Made by a program: the position numbers and the translations under genes
Shown: one piece after another, positions 25,197-35,173 of the stretch
Layout: each line of letters begins with the position of its first letter
Numbering within the stretch: the first letter of the stretch is position 1
DNA from: an uncultured Bacteroidota bacterium
Lineage (GTDB): Bacteria; Bacteroidota; Bacteroidia; Bacteroidales; P3
Direction: 5' to 3'
Assembly: GCA_902774395.1 (NCBI GenBank)
Contig: CACYIK010000001.1
Location: forward strand, 186,001 to 250,000
DNA: 64,000 nucleotides
Notes under the pieces: generated by a model
The model's input: the letters and a program-made list of their open reading frames with translations, nothing else
Told to the model about the DNA's origin: nothing
Databases searched by the model: none

Positions 25197-27401
25197 TCAC
25201 CTCACCACTTCTATCATTCCGTTGCGTTTTACCACGCCCCAGGCACTGCGTGCCATGAACCTATAGAAATAGGTGCCGTCGGGGCTATTTGTCTCGTCGG
25301 GGTCCCAGAACTCTTCCTCGCGGCTGATGTCCTTTGCATGGAACACCTCCGTGCCCCAACGGTTGTAGATCCAAACCTCGTTCATTGAATACAAGCCGCA
25401 CTCCAGCAGATTCACCACCTTCCAGATATCGTTTGTTCCGTCGCCGTTGGGCGTCACAAGATTGGGGAACTGCAACCAGTCGTTCACTATCGTCACCGTT
25501 GCCATTGAGTCATCCACACACTCCACCGGCAGGCCGTAAGGACCGACATACGTCTGCGTTGCCAGCAACGTTACGTCGAAATCGCCAAACACATTCTCTC
25601 CATCGCGAGCCCAGGAATAAAAAGGCTTCGCCTCCTTCACACTATCTATACCGTCGTTTGTCTGCATCAGCCACAGATAACTCAATCCGGCTGGTGTGCT
25701 GTAGTTGAAAAACTCCGCAACAGGATGTGACAGCACGGGATTTTCGGGAGCCCATGAGAAGCTCGCATGCGGCGGCGTAAATGTCCAAACGGCGTTTTTC
25801 ATCATTACCGTGTCGCGACAGCCGTGCAGGCTCACCGCGACATGTGTTATGTTGAACACTCCCGCAGTATCATAGATGTACGTCAGCGAATCGCCCGACA
25901 GCCACGTCGCGCTATCCACGCCCATGTTCCAATAACCCTCCAACATAAGAGGCATCGTATCCATTGCCCACACCGTCATCGGCACACAGCCTCCCAGCAT
26001 GGTGTCGCCACTCCACAACTCGCCGTCGTCGCTCAGAAGAATCTGAGCACGGAACCCACTGTCCATATACGATATTGTCAAGTGCGTCAGACTGTCGCAT
26101 CCCCACACCGTCGTGTCAGTAATCAAGAAATCGCCAGCCCCGGGATAAGGCACACCGGCATACCAAGGAATCAAGTTGCCACAGGGGAAAATGGAATCGT
26201 ACACATCGTACCGTTCGTGGAAACGGACATTATACTCTGTCACGCTCAGGCATCCGTAAGTGGTCAAAACAGAATCAATCCGTGCGACGCTAGCGGTAAT
26301 TGGGGTTCCCTCGAACCACAAGGTGTCACCGTCGCAGAAATCACCCTCCACCAGTTGGTAGGGGTGTTCGGTATAGTGTACCCATACAGCGGTGTCCAGA
26401 GTGTCGCCCGTCGAGCTGAACAGCAGCACACGATACATCACCATAGTGTCGTTCTCCGTTCCCGCCGGCGCCGACACCAAGAAGGTTGAGTCGCCCGTCC
26501 GTGTCACCTCGTTGCCTACCACATCAATCCCTGTCACCGTACCTGCCGAGGGCACAAAAGAAGGGTTGAGCGAGAGCTCCCAATCAAATATATAACCATT
26601 GTCAATACTCCAGCCGTCCATCACCTCGATATACCAACTCCCGTTAATCGGACAGCCAATCAACGAGCTGAAACTCTCGTTGGGGTGATAGAACTGACGT
26701 CCCTGGGCGACATTGGAGGAATCGATACGTCCGTTATGCACATTGGTATTACGGTATATCAGGCCGTCACCCGGGGCATACACGTAGCCGTTCATCGTAT
26801 TGTCGCTCCAACAGTAGTTCCAACCTACACCCGGTGCATTTGACGGCTGTGTGGAGTCGCACTTGTTCGATGCACCATCGTCGTAGGCCTGGCCGAAAAA
26901 GGTACTTGTCGGTGCATTACTCCCGCTCGTCCAGCCACGGTGGCTCTGTGGAATCGTGCTCGTGCAGGAAGAAGTGCCACCATTGCTATAGTTCATCAAC
27001 GAGGCTACCTGACCGTTGGGGCAGGTGATGCCGATATAGATATCACCAATCCAACTATGTTCTATATTCAGACGAATAAAATTGATGTCATTCACGGAAG
27101 AAATCACAGCATTGCTGGGGTAGCCGGAGAAAGTCACAGGAGAGCGATAAGAACAACCCAAAGATCCGCACGGAATACCATCAGGCAGAAACACGCGTCC
27201 GGGATGAGAGATGGCAGTCACCAAATCCTCGACGACGACCTCATGTGCGGGGTCATATCCTATGCCCACAAACACCGAATCGCCCAGGCAAGCGACGGTA
27301 TCGAGATTGACACTCACTATACGTTGTCCATAAGAAAAAACGGGTATCAGACTTATAATCAGTCCGATAATATATGTTTTGATATTATTTCCTCTTTTCA
27401 T
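25197..27401 (-). CDS. T9SS type B sorting-domain surface protein, paralog
   Basis: I choose M at 27401 (MKRGNNIKTYIIGLI), giving 734 residues. The longer frame to 27605 would begin upstream of the -7 box and lacks a signal peptide. The N-terminal module (IEHSWIGDIYIGITCPNGQ, GSWYIEVMDGWSIDNGYIFDWELSLNP) is a close relative of the one in the neighbouring protein. A PKD-like stretch (ASFSWAPENPVLSHPVAEFFNYS) and the C-terminal signal (FPNLVTPNGDGTNDIWKV ... GMIEVVR) follow. The short distance from -7 box to ATG suggests a very short leader. Confidence 0.88.
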   Translation of the reverse strand: MKRGNNIKTYIIGLIISLIPVFSYGQRIVSVNLDTVACLGDSVFVGIGYDPAHEVVVEDLVTAISHPGRVFLPDGIPCGSLGCSYRSPVTFSGYPSNAVISSVNDINFIRLNIEHSWIGDIYIGITCPNGQVASLMNYSNGGTSSCTSTIPQSHRGWTSGSNAPTSTFFGQAYDDGASNKCDSTQPSNAPGVGWNYCWSDNTMNGYVYAPGDGLIYRNTNVHNGRIDSSNVAQGRQFYHPNESFSSLIGCPINGSWYIEVMDGWSIDNGYIFDWELSLNPSFVPSAGTVTGIDVVGNEVTRTGDSTFLVSAPAGTENDTMVMYRVLLFSSTGDTLDTAVWVHYTEHPYQLVEGDFCDGDTLWFEGTPITASVARIDSVLTTYGCLSVTEYNVRFHERYDVYDSIFPCGNLIPWYAGVPYPGAGDFLITDTTVWGCDSLTHLTISYMDSGFRAQILLSDDGELWSGDTMLGGCVPMTVWAMDTMPLMLEGYWNMGVDSATWLSGDSLTYIYDTAGVFNITHVAVSLHGCRDTVMMKNAVWTFTPPHASFSWAPENPVLSHPVAEFFNYSTPAGLSYLWLMQTNDGIDSVKEAKPFYSWARDGENVFGDFDVTLLATQTYVGPYGLPVECVDDSMATVTIVNDWLQFPNLVTPNGDGTNDIWKVVNLLECGLYSMNEVWIYNRWGTEVFHAKDISREEEFWDPDETNSPDGTYFYRFMARSAWGVVKRNGMIEVVR

Positions 27402-27410
27402 AATCAACTG

Positions 27411-27418
27411 CAAAGATA
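27411..27418 (-). promoter_or_regulatory. -7 box of the T9SS gene ending at 25197
   Basis: CAAAGATA reads TATCTTTG on the minus strand, 9 bases before the chosen ATG at 27401. It decides the start. No good -33 element. Confidence 0.6.
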
Positions 27419-27512
27419 CGTTTTTTTTCGATAATAAAATAAAAATAATATTAAATAAAGGTTGTTGATTACTTTTTTCACCCCACACATCTGCTATATG
27501 ATTTTTTTTACG

Positions 27513-27520
27513 TATTTTTG
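27513..27520 (+). promoter_or_regulatory. -7 box of ftcD
   Basis: TATTTTTG, 23 bases before the ATG at 27544, divergent from the T9SS promoter. The -33 element is not clear. The bases between the two -7 boxes are AT-rich with nothing else visible. Confidence 0.6.
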
Positions 27521-27543
27521 CAGCATCTAAAAACAATGTTATT

Positions 27544-29241
27544 ATGAAACAACTTATTGAATGCGTGCCCAATATCAGTGAAGGCCGCAACATGGATATC
27601 ATCAATCAGGTCACTGCCGAGATTGAGAAGATCGAAGGTGTCAAACTCCTCGATGTCGACCCCGGCCAGACCACCAACCGCACTGTCATCACCTTCGTAG
27701 GTGAGCCCGAGCCCGTCCTCGAAGCCGCCTACCAAGTTGTCAAGAAGGCCGCCGAGCTTATCGACATGACACAGCACCACGGTGCCCACCCCCGTCAGGG
27801 TGCCACCGACGTCTGCCCCCTTATCCCCGTGAGCAATATCACTATGGAAGAAGTTGTCGAGTATGCCCATAAGTTGGGCAAGCGCCTCGGCGAGGAGCTT
27901 CAGATTCCCATCTACTGCTACGAGAATGCTGCCTTCATCCCCGAGCGCCGCAACCTGGCCTACTGCCGTACCGGCGAGTACGAGAGTCTCAGCAGCCGCC
28001 TCGGCACCGAGCAGTGGAAGCCCGACTTCGGTCCCAACGTCTGGAATGACCACACCGCCCATACCGGCGCCACCCAGGTGGGAGCCCGCGATTTTCTTGT
28101 GGCCATCAACTACAACCTTAACACCACCTCTACCCGCCGCGCCAACGCCATCGCCTTCGATGTCCGCGAGAAAGGCCGTCCGAAACGCGAAGGTGGCAAG
28201 CCCAGCGGAAAGCCTATCAAGGACGAGAATGGCAAGACCATCATGATTCCCGGTACCCTCAAGGGCACCAAGGCCATCGGCTGGTACATCGAGGATTACG
28301 GTATCGCCCAGGTCTCCATGAATATCACCTCCATCAAGGTCGCCCCCGTGCACCTCTGCTTCGACGAGGTGTGCCGCTGCGCCGCCAACCGCGGCCTGCG
28401 TGTCACCGGCTGCGAGATTGTGGGCCTCATTCCCAAGAGCGTCCTCATCGATGCCGGCAAATACTACCTGGCTAAGCAGCAGCGCTCCCTTGGCGTCAGC
28501 GAAGAAGAGATCATGAAGGTGGCCATCAAGAGTATGGGTCTCGACGACCTCAAACCTTTTGATCCCAAGGAAAAAGTCATCGAATACCTCATCGAGGACC
28601 ACTCGAAGAAGAAACTGGTAGACCTTACCTGCCGCGGCTTCTGCGACGAGACCGCCAGCGAGAGTCCCGCCCCCGGCGGTGGTAGCGTCAGCGCCTACAT
28701 GGGAGCCCTCGCCGCCTCCCTCGGCACCATGGTGGCCAACCTCACGGGTGGCAAAGCCGCCTACGACGACGAATGGGAGAAATTCAGCGACGTGGCCGTG
28801 AAGGGTCAGGCCCTGAAGGATGAGCTGCTACACCTCGTCGACGAGGACACCGCCGCCTTCAACAAGATTATGGACGCCTTCGGCCTGCCCAAGAAGACCG
28901 ACGAGGAGAAGGCCGCCCGCAGCGCCGCCATCCAGGAGGCCACCAAGTTCGCCACCGAGGTGCCCTTCCGCACCATGCAGCGTTCCCTCGAGGCCTTCGA
29001 GGTCTGCCGCGCCATGGTGGAATGGGGTAACCCCAACAGCGTCACCGACGGTGGCGTTGGCTCACTGGCTGCCCGCTCGGCCGTCATGGGTGCCCACCTC
29101 AATGTCAAGATCAACGCCTCCTCGCTCAAGGACGAAGCCTTCAAGGCTGACATCCTTGCCAAGGCCCAGGCTATCGAGGACGAAGCCATCCGTCAGGAAG
29201 CCGAAATTCTGAAGATTGTCAACGAAAAAATAGGTTTGTAA
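27544..29241 (+). CDS. ftcD: Glutamate formimidoyltransferase fused to formimidotetrahydrofolate cyclodeaminase
   Basis: 565-residue bifunctional enzyme of histidine breakdown. Residues 1-335 transfer the formimino group from formiminoglutamate to tetrahydrofolate (KQLIECVPNISEGR, catalytic H82 in HHGAHPRQGATD). Residues about 360-565 are the cyclodeaminase (TASESPAPGGGSVSAYMGALAASL), releasing ammonia and methenyl-THF. The fusion is the normal Bacteroidetes form. Other hut genes are not in the window. Confidence 0.97.
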   Translation: MKQLIECVPNISEGRNMDIINQVTAEIEKIEGVKLLDVDPGQTTNRTVITFVGEPEPVLEAAYQVVKKAAELIDMTQHHGAHPRQGATDVCPLIPVSNITMEEVVEYAHKLGKRLGEELQIPIYCYENAAFIPERRNLAYCRTGEYESLSSRLGTEQWKPDFGPNVWNDHTAHTGATQVGARDFLVAINYNLNTTSTRRANAIAFDVREKGRPKREGGKPSGKPIKDENGKTIMIPGTLKGTKAIGWYIEDYGIAQVSMNITSIKVAPVHLCFDEVCRCAANRGLRVTGCEIVGLIPKSVLIDAGKYYLAKQQRSLGVSEEEIMKVAIKSMGLDDLKPFDPKEKVIEYLIEDHSKKKLVDLTCRGFCDETASESPAPGGGSVSAYMGALAASLGTMVANLTGGKAAYDDEWEKFSDVAVKGQALKDELLHLVDEDTAAFNKIMDAFGLPKKTDEEKAARSAAIQEATKFATEVPFRTMQRSLEAFEVCRAMVEWGNPNSVTDGGVGSLAARSAVMGAHLNVKINASSLKDEAFKADILAKAQAIEDEAIRQEAEILKIVNEKIGL

Positions 29242-29242
29242 T

Positions 29243-29383
29243 ATGAAGAAGAAAGTTTTAGCCATCATGGCTCTGATGCTCTTTGTAGCCGGCGTCGTCG
29301 CCAGCTGCACCCATCACACCTGCCCCGCCTATCGCGGCTCCACCGTGATGGTTGACGACAACAGCGCCAGCGAGAACGCATAA
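29243..29383 (+). CDS. Small lipoprotein of 46 residues
   Basis: ATG 29243, two bases after the ftcD stop, to TAA 29381-29383. MKKK, a hydrophobic core and lipobox VVAS-C (Cys at 21) give a mature peptide of only 26 residues (CTHHTCPAYRGSTVMV..). Tiny lipoproteins with a C-x4-CPAY pattern occur throughout Bacteroidales and are often missed. Probably co-transcribed with ftcD and ended by the hairpin at 29418-29450. Role unknown. Confidence 0.8.
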   Translation: MKKKVLAIMALMLFVAGVVASCTHHTCPAYRGSTVMVDDNSASENA

Positions 29384-29417
29384 GCCACCCCTTATAGGGG
29401 TTGGAGCACTTATCACC

Positions 29418-29450
29418 AGCCACAGGGCATCATCGTGATACCCTGTGGTT
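29418..29450 (+). terminator. Hairpin after the small lipoprotein gene
   Basis: AGCCACAGGG (29418-29427) pairs with CCCTGTGGTT (29441-29450). A smaller hairpin ACCCC-TTATA-GGGGT lies just before it (29387-29401). The T-tract is weak, so termination strength is uncertain. Confidence 0.6.
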
Positions 29451-29498
29451 GGATGTGTGTAAATCATAACTCACCCTACAACACTCATCACCGACAAC

Positions 29499-31028
29499 AT
29501 GCCCACTACCGCCACAACACGTCGCAAAGACCGTCTCACCTACGCCCAAGCGTTCGACATCAACGGCAACACCCCGCCGCAGGCTGTCGAACTCGAAAGG
29601 TCAGTGCTCGGTGCTCTCATGCTCGACCAGACGGCGCTCATCAACGCCATCGAGACCCTGCATGTCGATTACTTCTACCTTCCCGAGCACCAGACCGTCT
29701 ACCGTGCTATCCGAAAGCTCTTCGAGCAGAGCCAGCCCGTCGACCTCCTCACGGTTGTGGAACGTCTCCGTCTCGACGGCGAACTCGAGGCCGCCGGCGG
29801 TGCCTATGCCGTCTCGAAACTCACGGAGAACGTCGTCTCCGCCGCCCATATCGAGTATCACATCCGTGTGCTCAGCGAGAAGTTCATCCAGCGCGAGATG
29901 ATACGCATCTCGACCGAGACCATCACGGAAGCTTATGACGAGACTACCGACGTGGTGAACCTCCTCGACAAGACCGAGCAGCGGTTGATGGACATCAACG
30001 ACAAGAACTTCCGTTCGGACTACCATCCCATGGGCGACTTCGTCGGCATGGCTATGGACCAAATTAAGGAGGCCGGAGAGAAGAGTGACGGTCTCAGCGG
30101 CCTTGAGAGCGGATTCATCGGTCTCGATCGTATGACCGCGGGTTTCCAGCCCGGCACCCTCATCATCCTCGCCGCCCGTCCCGCCATGGGTAAGACGGCT
30201 TGTGCTCTCTCCATGGCCCGCAATATCGCCGTCGACTTCAACAAAGCCGTAGCTTTCTTCTCGCTCGAGATGACGGGACAGGAGCTGGCCATGCGTCTCA
30301 TCAGCAGCGAAGCCAAACTGCCGGGCGACAAACTCAAGAAAGGACATCTCGAACCCTACGAGAAAGAACAGTTGAAACGCGGAGCACAACCCCTTAACAA
30401 TGCCCCCATCTATATCGACGACACCCCGCAGCTGACCATCTTCGAACTCCGCGCAAAAGCGCGCCGACTGAAGCAGCGCTACGACATACAGATGATCTTC
30501 ATCGACTACCTGCAACTCATGTCCTCCGGCAGCACCGAGAACCGGAACGGCAACCGAGAGCAGGAGATCAGCATGATCTCGCGCCAGCTCAAAGCCCTCT
30601 CCAAAGAGCTGCAGATACCGGTGCTGGCCATGTCGCAGCTTAGCCGCGCCGTGGAGAGCCGTGTGGGCAACAAGCCCCAACTCAGCGACCTCCGTGAGTC
30701 GGGAGCCATCGAGCAGGATGCCGACATCGTCATGTTCATCTACCGTCCCGAGTATTACGGAATCCAGGAAGACGACCACGGCAGCACCATCGGTATGGCC
30801 GACCTCATCGTCGCCAAGCACCGCTCTGGCGGTGTGGGCGATGTGCGTCTGCGCTTCGTCAAGGAATTTGCCCGCTTTGAGAACCCGCCACAGCTAGGTG
30901 TTGAAGGATTTGGTGGCGGGATGCCGCAAAACGGCAACTTCGACCAGGGAGGCAGCATGATTGTCGACTCGAAGATGAACGAAGACAACATACCGCCACT
31001 CGATCCCGACGGCGACGTACCGTTTTAG
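29499..31028 (+). CDS. dnaB: Replicative DNA helicase
   Basis: 509 residues. N-terminal primase-binding domain (NTPPQAVELERSVLGALMLD) and RecA-like C-terminal domain with Walker A AARPAMGKTA (K232), Walker B MIFIDYLQLM and the Q/R motifs (RESGAIEQDADIVMFIYRPEYY). Unwinds DNA at the fork as a hexamer. A short disordered tail ends in DVPF, as often seen in this phylum. Confidence 0.98.
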   Translation: MPTTATTRRKDRLTYAQAFDINGNTPPQAVELERSVLGALMLDQTALINAIETLHVDYFYLPEHQTVYRAIRKLFEQSQPVDLLTVVERLRLDGELEAAGGAYAVSKLTENVVSAAHIEYHIRVLSEKFIQREMIRISTETITEAYDETTDVVNLLDKTEQRLMDINDKNFRSDYHPMGDFVGMAMDQIKEAGEKSDGLSGLESGFIGLDRMTAGFQPGTLIILAARPAMGKTACALSMARNIAVDFNKAVAFFSLEMTGQELAMRLISSEAKLPGDKLKKGHLEPYEKEQLKRGAQPLNNAPIYIDDTPQLTIFELRAKARRLKQRYDIQMIFIDYLQLMSSGSTENRNGNREQEISMISRQLKALSKELQIPVLAMSQLSRAVESRVGNKPQLSDLRESGAIEQDADIVMFIYRPEYYGIQEDDHGSTIGMADLIVAKHRSGGVGDVRLRFVKEFARFENPPQLGVEGFGGGMPQNGNFDQGGSMIVDSKMNEDNIPPLDPDGDVPF

Positions 31029-31030
31029 AA

Positions 31031-31065
31031 GTGAAGAATGAGGAATTAAGAATTATGAATTATGA
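31031..31065. repeat. 7-bp word array before the cyuA-like gene
   Basis: Units GTGAAGA, ATGAGGA, ATTAAGA, ATTATGA, ATTATGA. It is open in the frame of the following gene and could be mistaken for an N-terminal extension (MKNEELRIMNYES). Confidence 0.85.
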
Positions 31066-31069
31066 GTCT

Positions 31070-32380
31070 ATGGAAGAGCAGATAAGAAAGCAACTGAAAG
31101 AGATTATGCAGCAGGAGGTGGTCCTGGCCACCGGCTGTACCGAACCCGGCGCCGTGGCCCTCTGTGTGGCCAAGGCCGTCGAGACACTAGGTTTTGAACC
31201 CACAACCATCGATCTCAAGCTCAGCAAGAACGTCTACAAGAACGCCATGGGTGTCGGTATTCCCGGTACCGGTATGATAGGATTACCTATCGCTGTGGCC
31301 ATGGCTGTCACTCACGGCAATTCCTCGCGTGGTCTCGAGGTGCTCACCATCCCTGCCAAGCAGGTCGAGGATGCCAAGCAATGGCTTGCCAACAACGGTA
31401 ATCGCATTAACATCGGCGTGAAGGAGACATCGGACAAGCTTTATATTGAATGCACTGTGGCCAGTGCCAGCTGCTGCGCCGCTGCAGCATCCACTGCCAC
31501 CGTCGTCATCGCCAAACGCCACACCAACTTTGTATTTATCAAAAAAGATGACGCGGTGCTCCTCGACCACAAGATAGGGCTCTTCCAGGAACAGGACAAC
31601 GACGACAATCCCGAGGAGGACAACAAGCAGCGCCTGGAGCTCACTGCCCGTATGGTCTATGATTACGCCACCACGGCGCCGCTCGAGGAACTGAAATGGC
31701 TGCTCGACACTGTGGAATACAACAATGCCGCTTCGGAATGCGGCCTCACAGGAATGGGGCTTCATACCGGAGAAATACTGATGGGACAGGCCCGTGGAGA
31801 CATGGTACACACCGTCGTGGCACGTACCGTCGCCGCCTCGGATGCCCGTATGGACGGATGCACTCGGCCCGTCTACTCCAACTCTGGCTCAGGCAACCAG
31901 GGCATCACCTGCACACTTCCTTCCTATTATTATGGGAAGCTCAAAGGCTGCAGCGACGAACAAATCCTGCGAGCGCTGACGATGAACCACCTCATGTCCA
32001 TTTATATCAAGCGCGGCATCGGACGACTCTCTGCACTCTGCGGTATCGTCAACGCCACCATGGGCGCCAGTGCCGCCCTCACATATCTTGAGGGTGGGGG
32101 ATACGAGCAGGTCTGCTATGCTATGAAGAACATGATCAACACCCTTGCCGGCATGGTGTGCGACGGCGCCAAACCCAGTTGCGCCCTGAAGATGAGTGTG
32201 GGACTCTACAGCGCCTTTGTCTGTGCCGAACTGGCCGTCCACAACCGCGTCGTTGACTGCACCGATGGCCTCAGCGAGAGCGACATCGACTGCTCCATCC
32301 GCAACCTCGGCCGTCTCGGCAAGGACGGCATGAACCAGACCGACGACATGATTCTCGACATTATGACACATAAGAAATAA
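31070..32380 (+). CDS. L-cysteine desulfidase / UPF0597 (CyuA/YhaM) family
   Basis: With the start at ATG 31070 (MEEQIRKQLKEIM) the product has 436 residues, the same length as E. coli YhaM/CyuA. Conserved features are ATGCTEPGAVALCVAKA near the N-terminus, NVYKNAMGVGIPGTGMIGLPIA, and a central SNSGSGNQGITCTLP. Family members are related to the alpha part of iron-sulfur serine dehydratase and break down cysteine to pyruvate, sulfide and ammonia. The upstream GTG at 31031 would add 13 residues coded by a word array. Confidence 0.9.
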   Translation: MEEQIRKQLKEIMQQEVVLATGCTEPGAVALCVAKAVETLGFEPTTIDLKLSKNVYKNAMGVGIPGTGMIGLPIAVAMAVTHGNSSRGLEVLTIPAKQVEDAKQWLANNGNRINIGVKETSDKLYIECTVASASCCAAAASTATVVIAKRHTNFVFIKKDDAVLLDHKIGLFQEQDNDDNPEEDNKQRLELTARMVYDYATTAPLEELKWLLDTVEYNNAASECGLTGMGLHTGEILMGQARGDMVHTVVARTVAASDARMDGCTRPVYSNSGSGNQGITCTLPSYYYGKLKGCSDEQILRALTMNHLMSIYIKRGIGRLSALCGIVNATMGASAALTYLEGGGYEQVCYAMKNMINTLAGMVCDGAKPSCALKMSVGLYSAFVCAELAVHNRVVDCTDGLSESDIDCSIRNLGRLGKDGMNQTDDMILDIMTHKK

Positions 32381-32408
32381 TAATGAGTGAAGAGTGGTTA
32401 ATAATGAC

Positions 32409-32438
32409 AAAAGGACTGCCAAAATGGCAGTCCTTTTT
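32409..32438 (+). terminator. Rho-independent terminator of the cyuA-like gene
   Basis: A 13-bp stem AAAAGGACTGCCA (32409-32421) with TGGCAGTCCTTTT (32425-32437), 3-nt loop, then T-run. Confidence 0.93.
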
Positions 32439-32456
32439 TGTTTGGTATAATAATTG

Positions 32457-32523
32457 CCTAGGATTTCCTAGAAAAAACCTAGGAATGCCTAGGGGAACCT
32501 AGGAATGCCTAGGACATCCTAGA
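32457..32523. repeat. Seven-copy phased CCTAGG array upstream of clpB
   Basis: CCTAG(G/A) starts at 32457, 32467, 32478, 32488, 32498, 32508 and 32518, spacing 10 or 11 bp, so every copy faces the same side of the helix. It lies 35-100 bp before the clpB ATG, where a promoter or operator would be. No Bacteroidetes promoter was seen inside the array. Confidence 0.9.
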
Positions 32524-32558
32524 AAACAAAGAGAAAACAATAAAAAAACCAAATAACT

Positions 32559-35150
32559 ATGACCTTAGACAAGTTCACAATCAAAGCGCAGGAAGCCGTG
32601 CAGAAGGCGCAGGAGATAGCCCTCGGAGGGCAGCACCCCGCCATCGAGACGGCGCACCTGCTGAAGGGGCTCCTCTCGGAAGACGAGAATGTGACGCCCT
32701 ACCTCCTCAAGAAGATGGAGGTCAACATCCCCCGCCTGACGCAGCAGGTGGATGAAATCCTTAACACAATGCCGCACGTCAGCGGCGGGCAGGTGTACCT
32801 TTCCAGCGACGCCAACCAGGCCCTCGTGGCCGCCAGCCAGCGCGCCACCAAGATGAACGACGAGTTTGTCAGCGTGGAGCATCTGCTGTTGGGAATCCTC
32901 AGCGGCCGTGACCGCGTCTCGCAATTGCTGAAAGATGCCGGCGTCAGCGAGAAGGCTCTCCTCGCCGCCATCGCCGACCTCCGCAAGGGTAGCAAGGTGA
33001 CGAGCCAGAACCAGGAGCAGACGATGAACGCCCTGGGCAAGTACGCCAAGAATCTCAACAAACTGGCACAGGCCGGCAAGCTCGACCCCGTCATCGGGCG
33101 CGACGAGGAAATACGTCGTGTACTGCAGATTCTTTCGCGCCGCACCAAGAACAACCCTATCCTCATCGGCGAGCCCGGTGTAGGTAAGACGGCTATCGCC
33201 GAAGGTCTGGCGCAGCGTATCGTCAGCGGTGATGTGGCCGAAAACCTGAAGTCGAAAACCATTTACTCGCTCGACATGGGTGCCCTTATCGCCGGTGCCA
33301 AGTACAAGGGCGAGTTCGAGGAGCGACTCAAGAGCGTCATCCGCGAAATCAACGAAGCCGACGGCGAAATCATCCTCTTCATCGACGAGATCCACACCCT
33401 CGTGGGTGCCGGTGGGGGAGAAGGCGCCATGGATGCCGCCAACATCCTCAAGCCGGCACTGGCCCGTGGCGAGCTCCGCGCCATCGGTGCCACTACGCTG
33501 GCCGAGTACCAGAAGTACTTCGAGAAGGACAAAGCCCTCGAGCGCCGTTTCCAGAGCGTGCTCATCGACGAACCCTCAGTGCCCGACACCATCTCTATCC
33601 TCCGTGGATTGAAGGAGCGATACGAGGTGCACCACCGCGTGCGTATCAAAGACGAGGCCATCATCGCCGCCGCCGAGCTGTCGCACCGCTACATCTCCGA
33701 CCGTTTCCTTCCCGACAAAGCCATCGACCTCATCGACGAAGCCGCAGCCAAGCTGCGTCTGGAGATCGACTCGGTGCCCGAGGAACTCGATGAAATCGAA
33801 CGCCGTATCCGTCAGCTGGAGATTGAACGCGAGGCCATCAAGCGCGAAAACGACCAGGACAAGATTGCCCAAATCGACAAGGAACTCGGCTCCCTTCGCG
33901 AGCAGCGCGACCAGATGAAGGCCCGCTGGCAGAACGAGAAGAGCATTGTTGAGGAGATACAGGCCGAGGTGAAAAACATTGAATCCTACAAGTTCGAGGC
34001 CGAGCAAGCCGAGCGTGCCGGCGACTACGGCAAGGTCGCCGAACTCCGCTACGGACGTATCAAAGAGGCCGAGAAAAAGGTTGAGGAACTGAAAACCCGC
34101 CTCAAGGAGATGCAGGCCGACAACGCCATGATCAACGAGGAGGTCGACTCGGAGCAGATTGCCGAGGTGGTCTCCAAGTGGACCGGCATCCCCGTGACGC
34201 GTATGCTACAGAGCGAGCGCGAACGCCTGCTGCATCTCGAGGACGAGCTGCACAAGCGTGTGGTGGGTCAGGACGAGGCCATCAGCGTCATCGCCAACGC
34301 TGTGCGTCGCAGCCGTGCGGGCCTATCGGACGGCAAACGCCCCATCGGCAGCTTCATCTTCCTCGGCACCACGGGTGTCGGCAAGACCGAGTTGGCGAAG
34401 GCCCTCGCCGAAGTGCTCTTCGACGACGAGAACATGATGGTGCGTATCGATATGTCTGAATACCAAGAGCGCCACAGCGTCTCGCGACTCATCGGTGCGC
34501 CTCCGGGATATGTGGGCTACGACGAGAGTGGCCAGCTCACCGAGGCTGTGAGAAGAAAGCCATACAGCATCGTGCTTTTCGACGAGATAGAGAAGGCTCA
34601 TCCCGACGTGTTCAACATCCTGCTGCAGGTGCTCGAAGACGGACGACTGACCGATAACAAGGGTCGCACGTGCGACTTCAAGAACACCATCATCATCATG
34701 ACCTCGAACATGGGTTCCGACATCATCCGTGAGAAACTGGAGAACGGAGTCTCCTCGCAGTATGACCTCGACGAGACCAAGAATGCCGTGATGGAGTTGC
34801 TCAAGCAGCGCATCCGTCCCGAGTTCCTGAACCGTATCGACGAGATTATCATGTTCCAGCCGCTGACGCAGGGCCAGATACGTGACATTGTCCGCATACA
34901 GCTCAAGGGCGTCGCCCACATGCTCGAGCAGAACGACATCACCATCTCCGCCACCGACGAGGCCGTGAACCGCCTGGCCGAAGTGGGCTTCGACCCCGCC
35001 ATGGGTGCACGTCCTGTCAAACGCGTCATCCAGCGTGAGATTCTTAACGAAATGAGTCGTCAGCTACTGGAGGGTAAAATCCACAGCAACGAGACCATCA
35101 TCATCGATGTCATCGACGGCCAGTTCGTGTTCTACAATCCGAAGAAATAA
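32559..35150 (+). CDS. clpB: ATP-dependent disaggregase ClpB
   Basis: 863 residues. N-terminal Clp_N repeats, first AAA+ domain with Walker A GEPGVGKT, a coiled-coil middle domain (residues about 400-525), second AAA+ with GTTGVGKT and the C-terminal D2-small domain. Works with DnaK to rescue aggregated proteins. Usually heat-induced; the phased CCTAGG array directly upstream is a possible regulatory region. Confidence 0.98.
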   Translation: MTLDKFTIKAQEAVQKAQEIALGGQHPAIETAHLLKGLLSEDENVTPYLLKKMEVNIPRLTQQVDEILNTMPHVSGGQVYLSSDANQALVAASQRATKMNDEFVSVEHLLLGILSGRDRVSQLLKDAGVSEKALLAAIADLRKGSKVTSQNQEQTMNALGKYAKNLNKLAQAGKLDPVIGRDEEIRRVLQILSRRTKNNPILIGEPGVGKTAIAEGLAQRIVSGDVAENLKSKTIYSLDMGALIAGAKYKGEFEERLKSVIREINEADGEIILFIDEIHTLVGAGGGEGAMDAANILKPALARGELRAIGATTLAEYQKYFEKDKALERRFQSVLIDEPSVPDTISILRGLKERYEVHHRVRIKDEAIIAAAELSHRYISDRFLPDKAIDLIDEAAAKLRLEIDSVPEELDEIERRIRQLEIEREAIKRENDQDKIAQIDKELGSLREQRDQMKARWQNEKSIVEEIQAEVKNIESYKFEAEQAERAGDYGKVAELRYGRIKEAEKKVEELKTRLKEMQADNAMINEEVDSEQIAEVVSKWTGIPVTRMLQSERERLLHLEDELHKRVVGQDEAISVIANAVRRSRAGLSDGKRPIGSFIFLGTTGVGKTELAKALAEVLFDDENMMVRIDMSEYQERHSVSRLIGAPPGYVGYDESGQLTEAVRRKPYSIVLFDEIEKAHPDVFNILLQVLEDGRLTDNKGRTCDFKNTIIIMTSNMGSDIIREKLENGVSSQYDLDETKNAVMELLKQRIRPEFLNRIDEIIMFQPLTQGQIRDIVRIQLKGVAHMLEQNDITISATDEAVNRLAEVGFDPAMGARPVKRVIQREILNEMSRQLLEGKIHSNETIIIDVIDGQFVFYNPKK

Positions 35151-35173
35151 TAGCTGGTAGCAGGATAGCACGT

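Noticed and set aside
27402..27605. Upstream extension of the second T9SS gene
   Set aside because: It lies upstream of the -7 box, reads into the ftcD gene on the other strand, and removes the signal peptide from the N-terminus.
29601..30821. 406-codon frame antisense to dnaB
   Set aside because: Shadow of a highly conserved gene.
31031..31069. N-terminal extension of the cyuA-like protein
   Set aside because: Encoded by a word array; starting at 31070 gives the exact family length.
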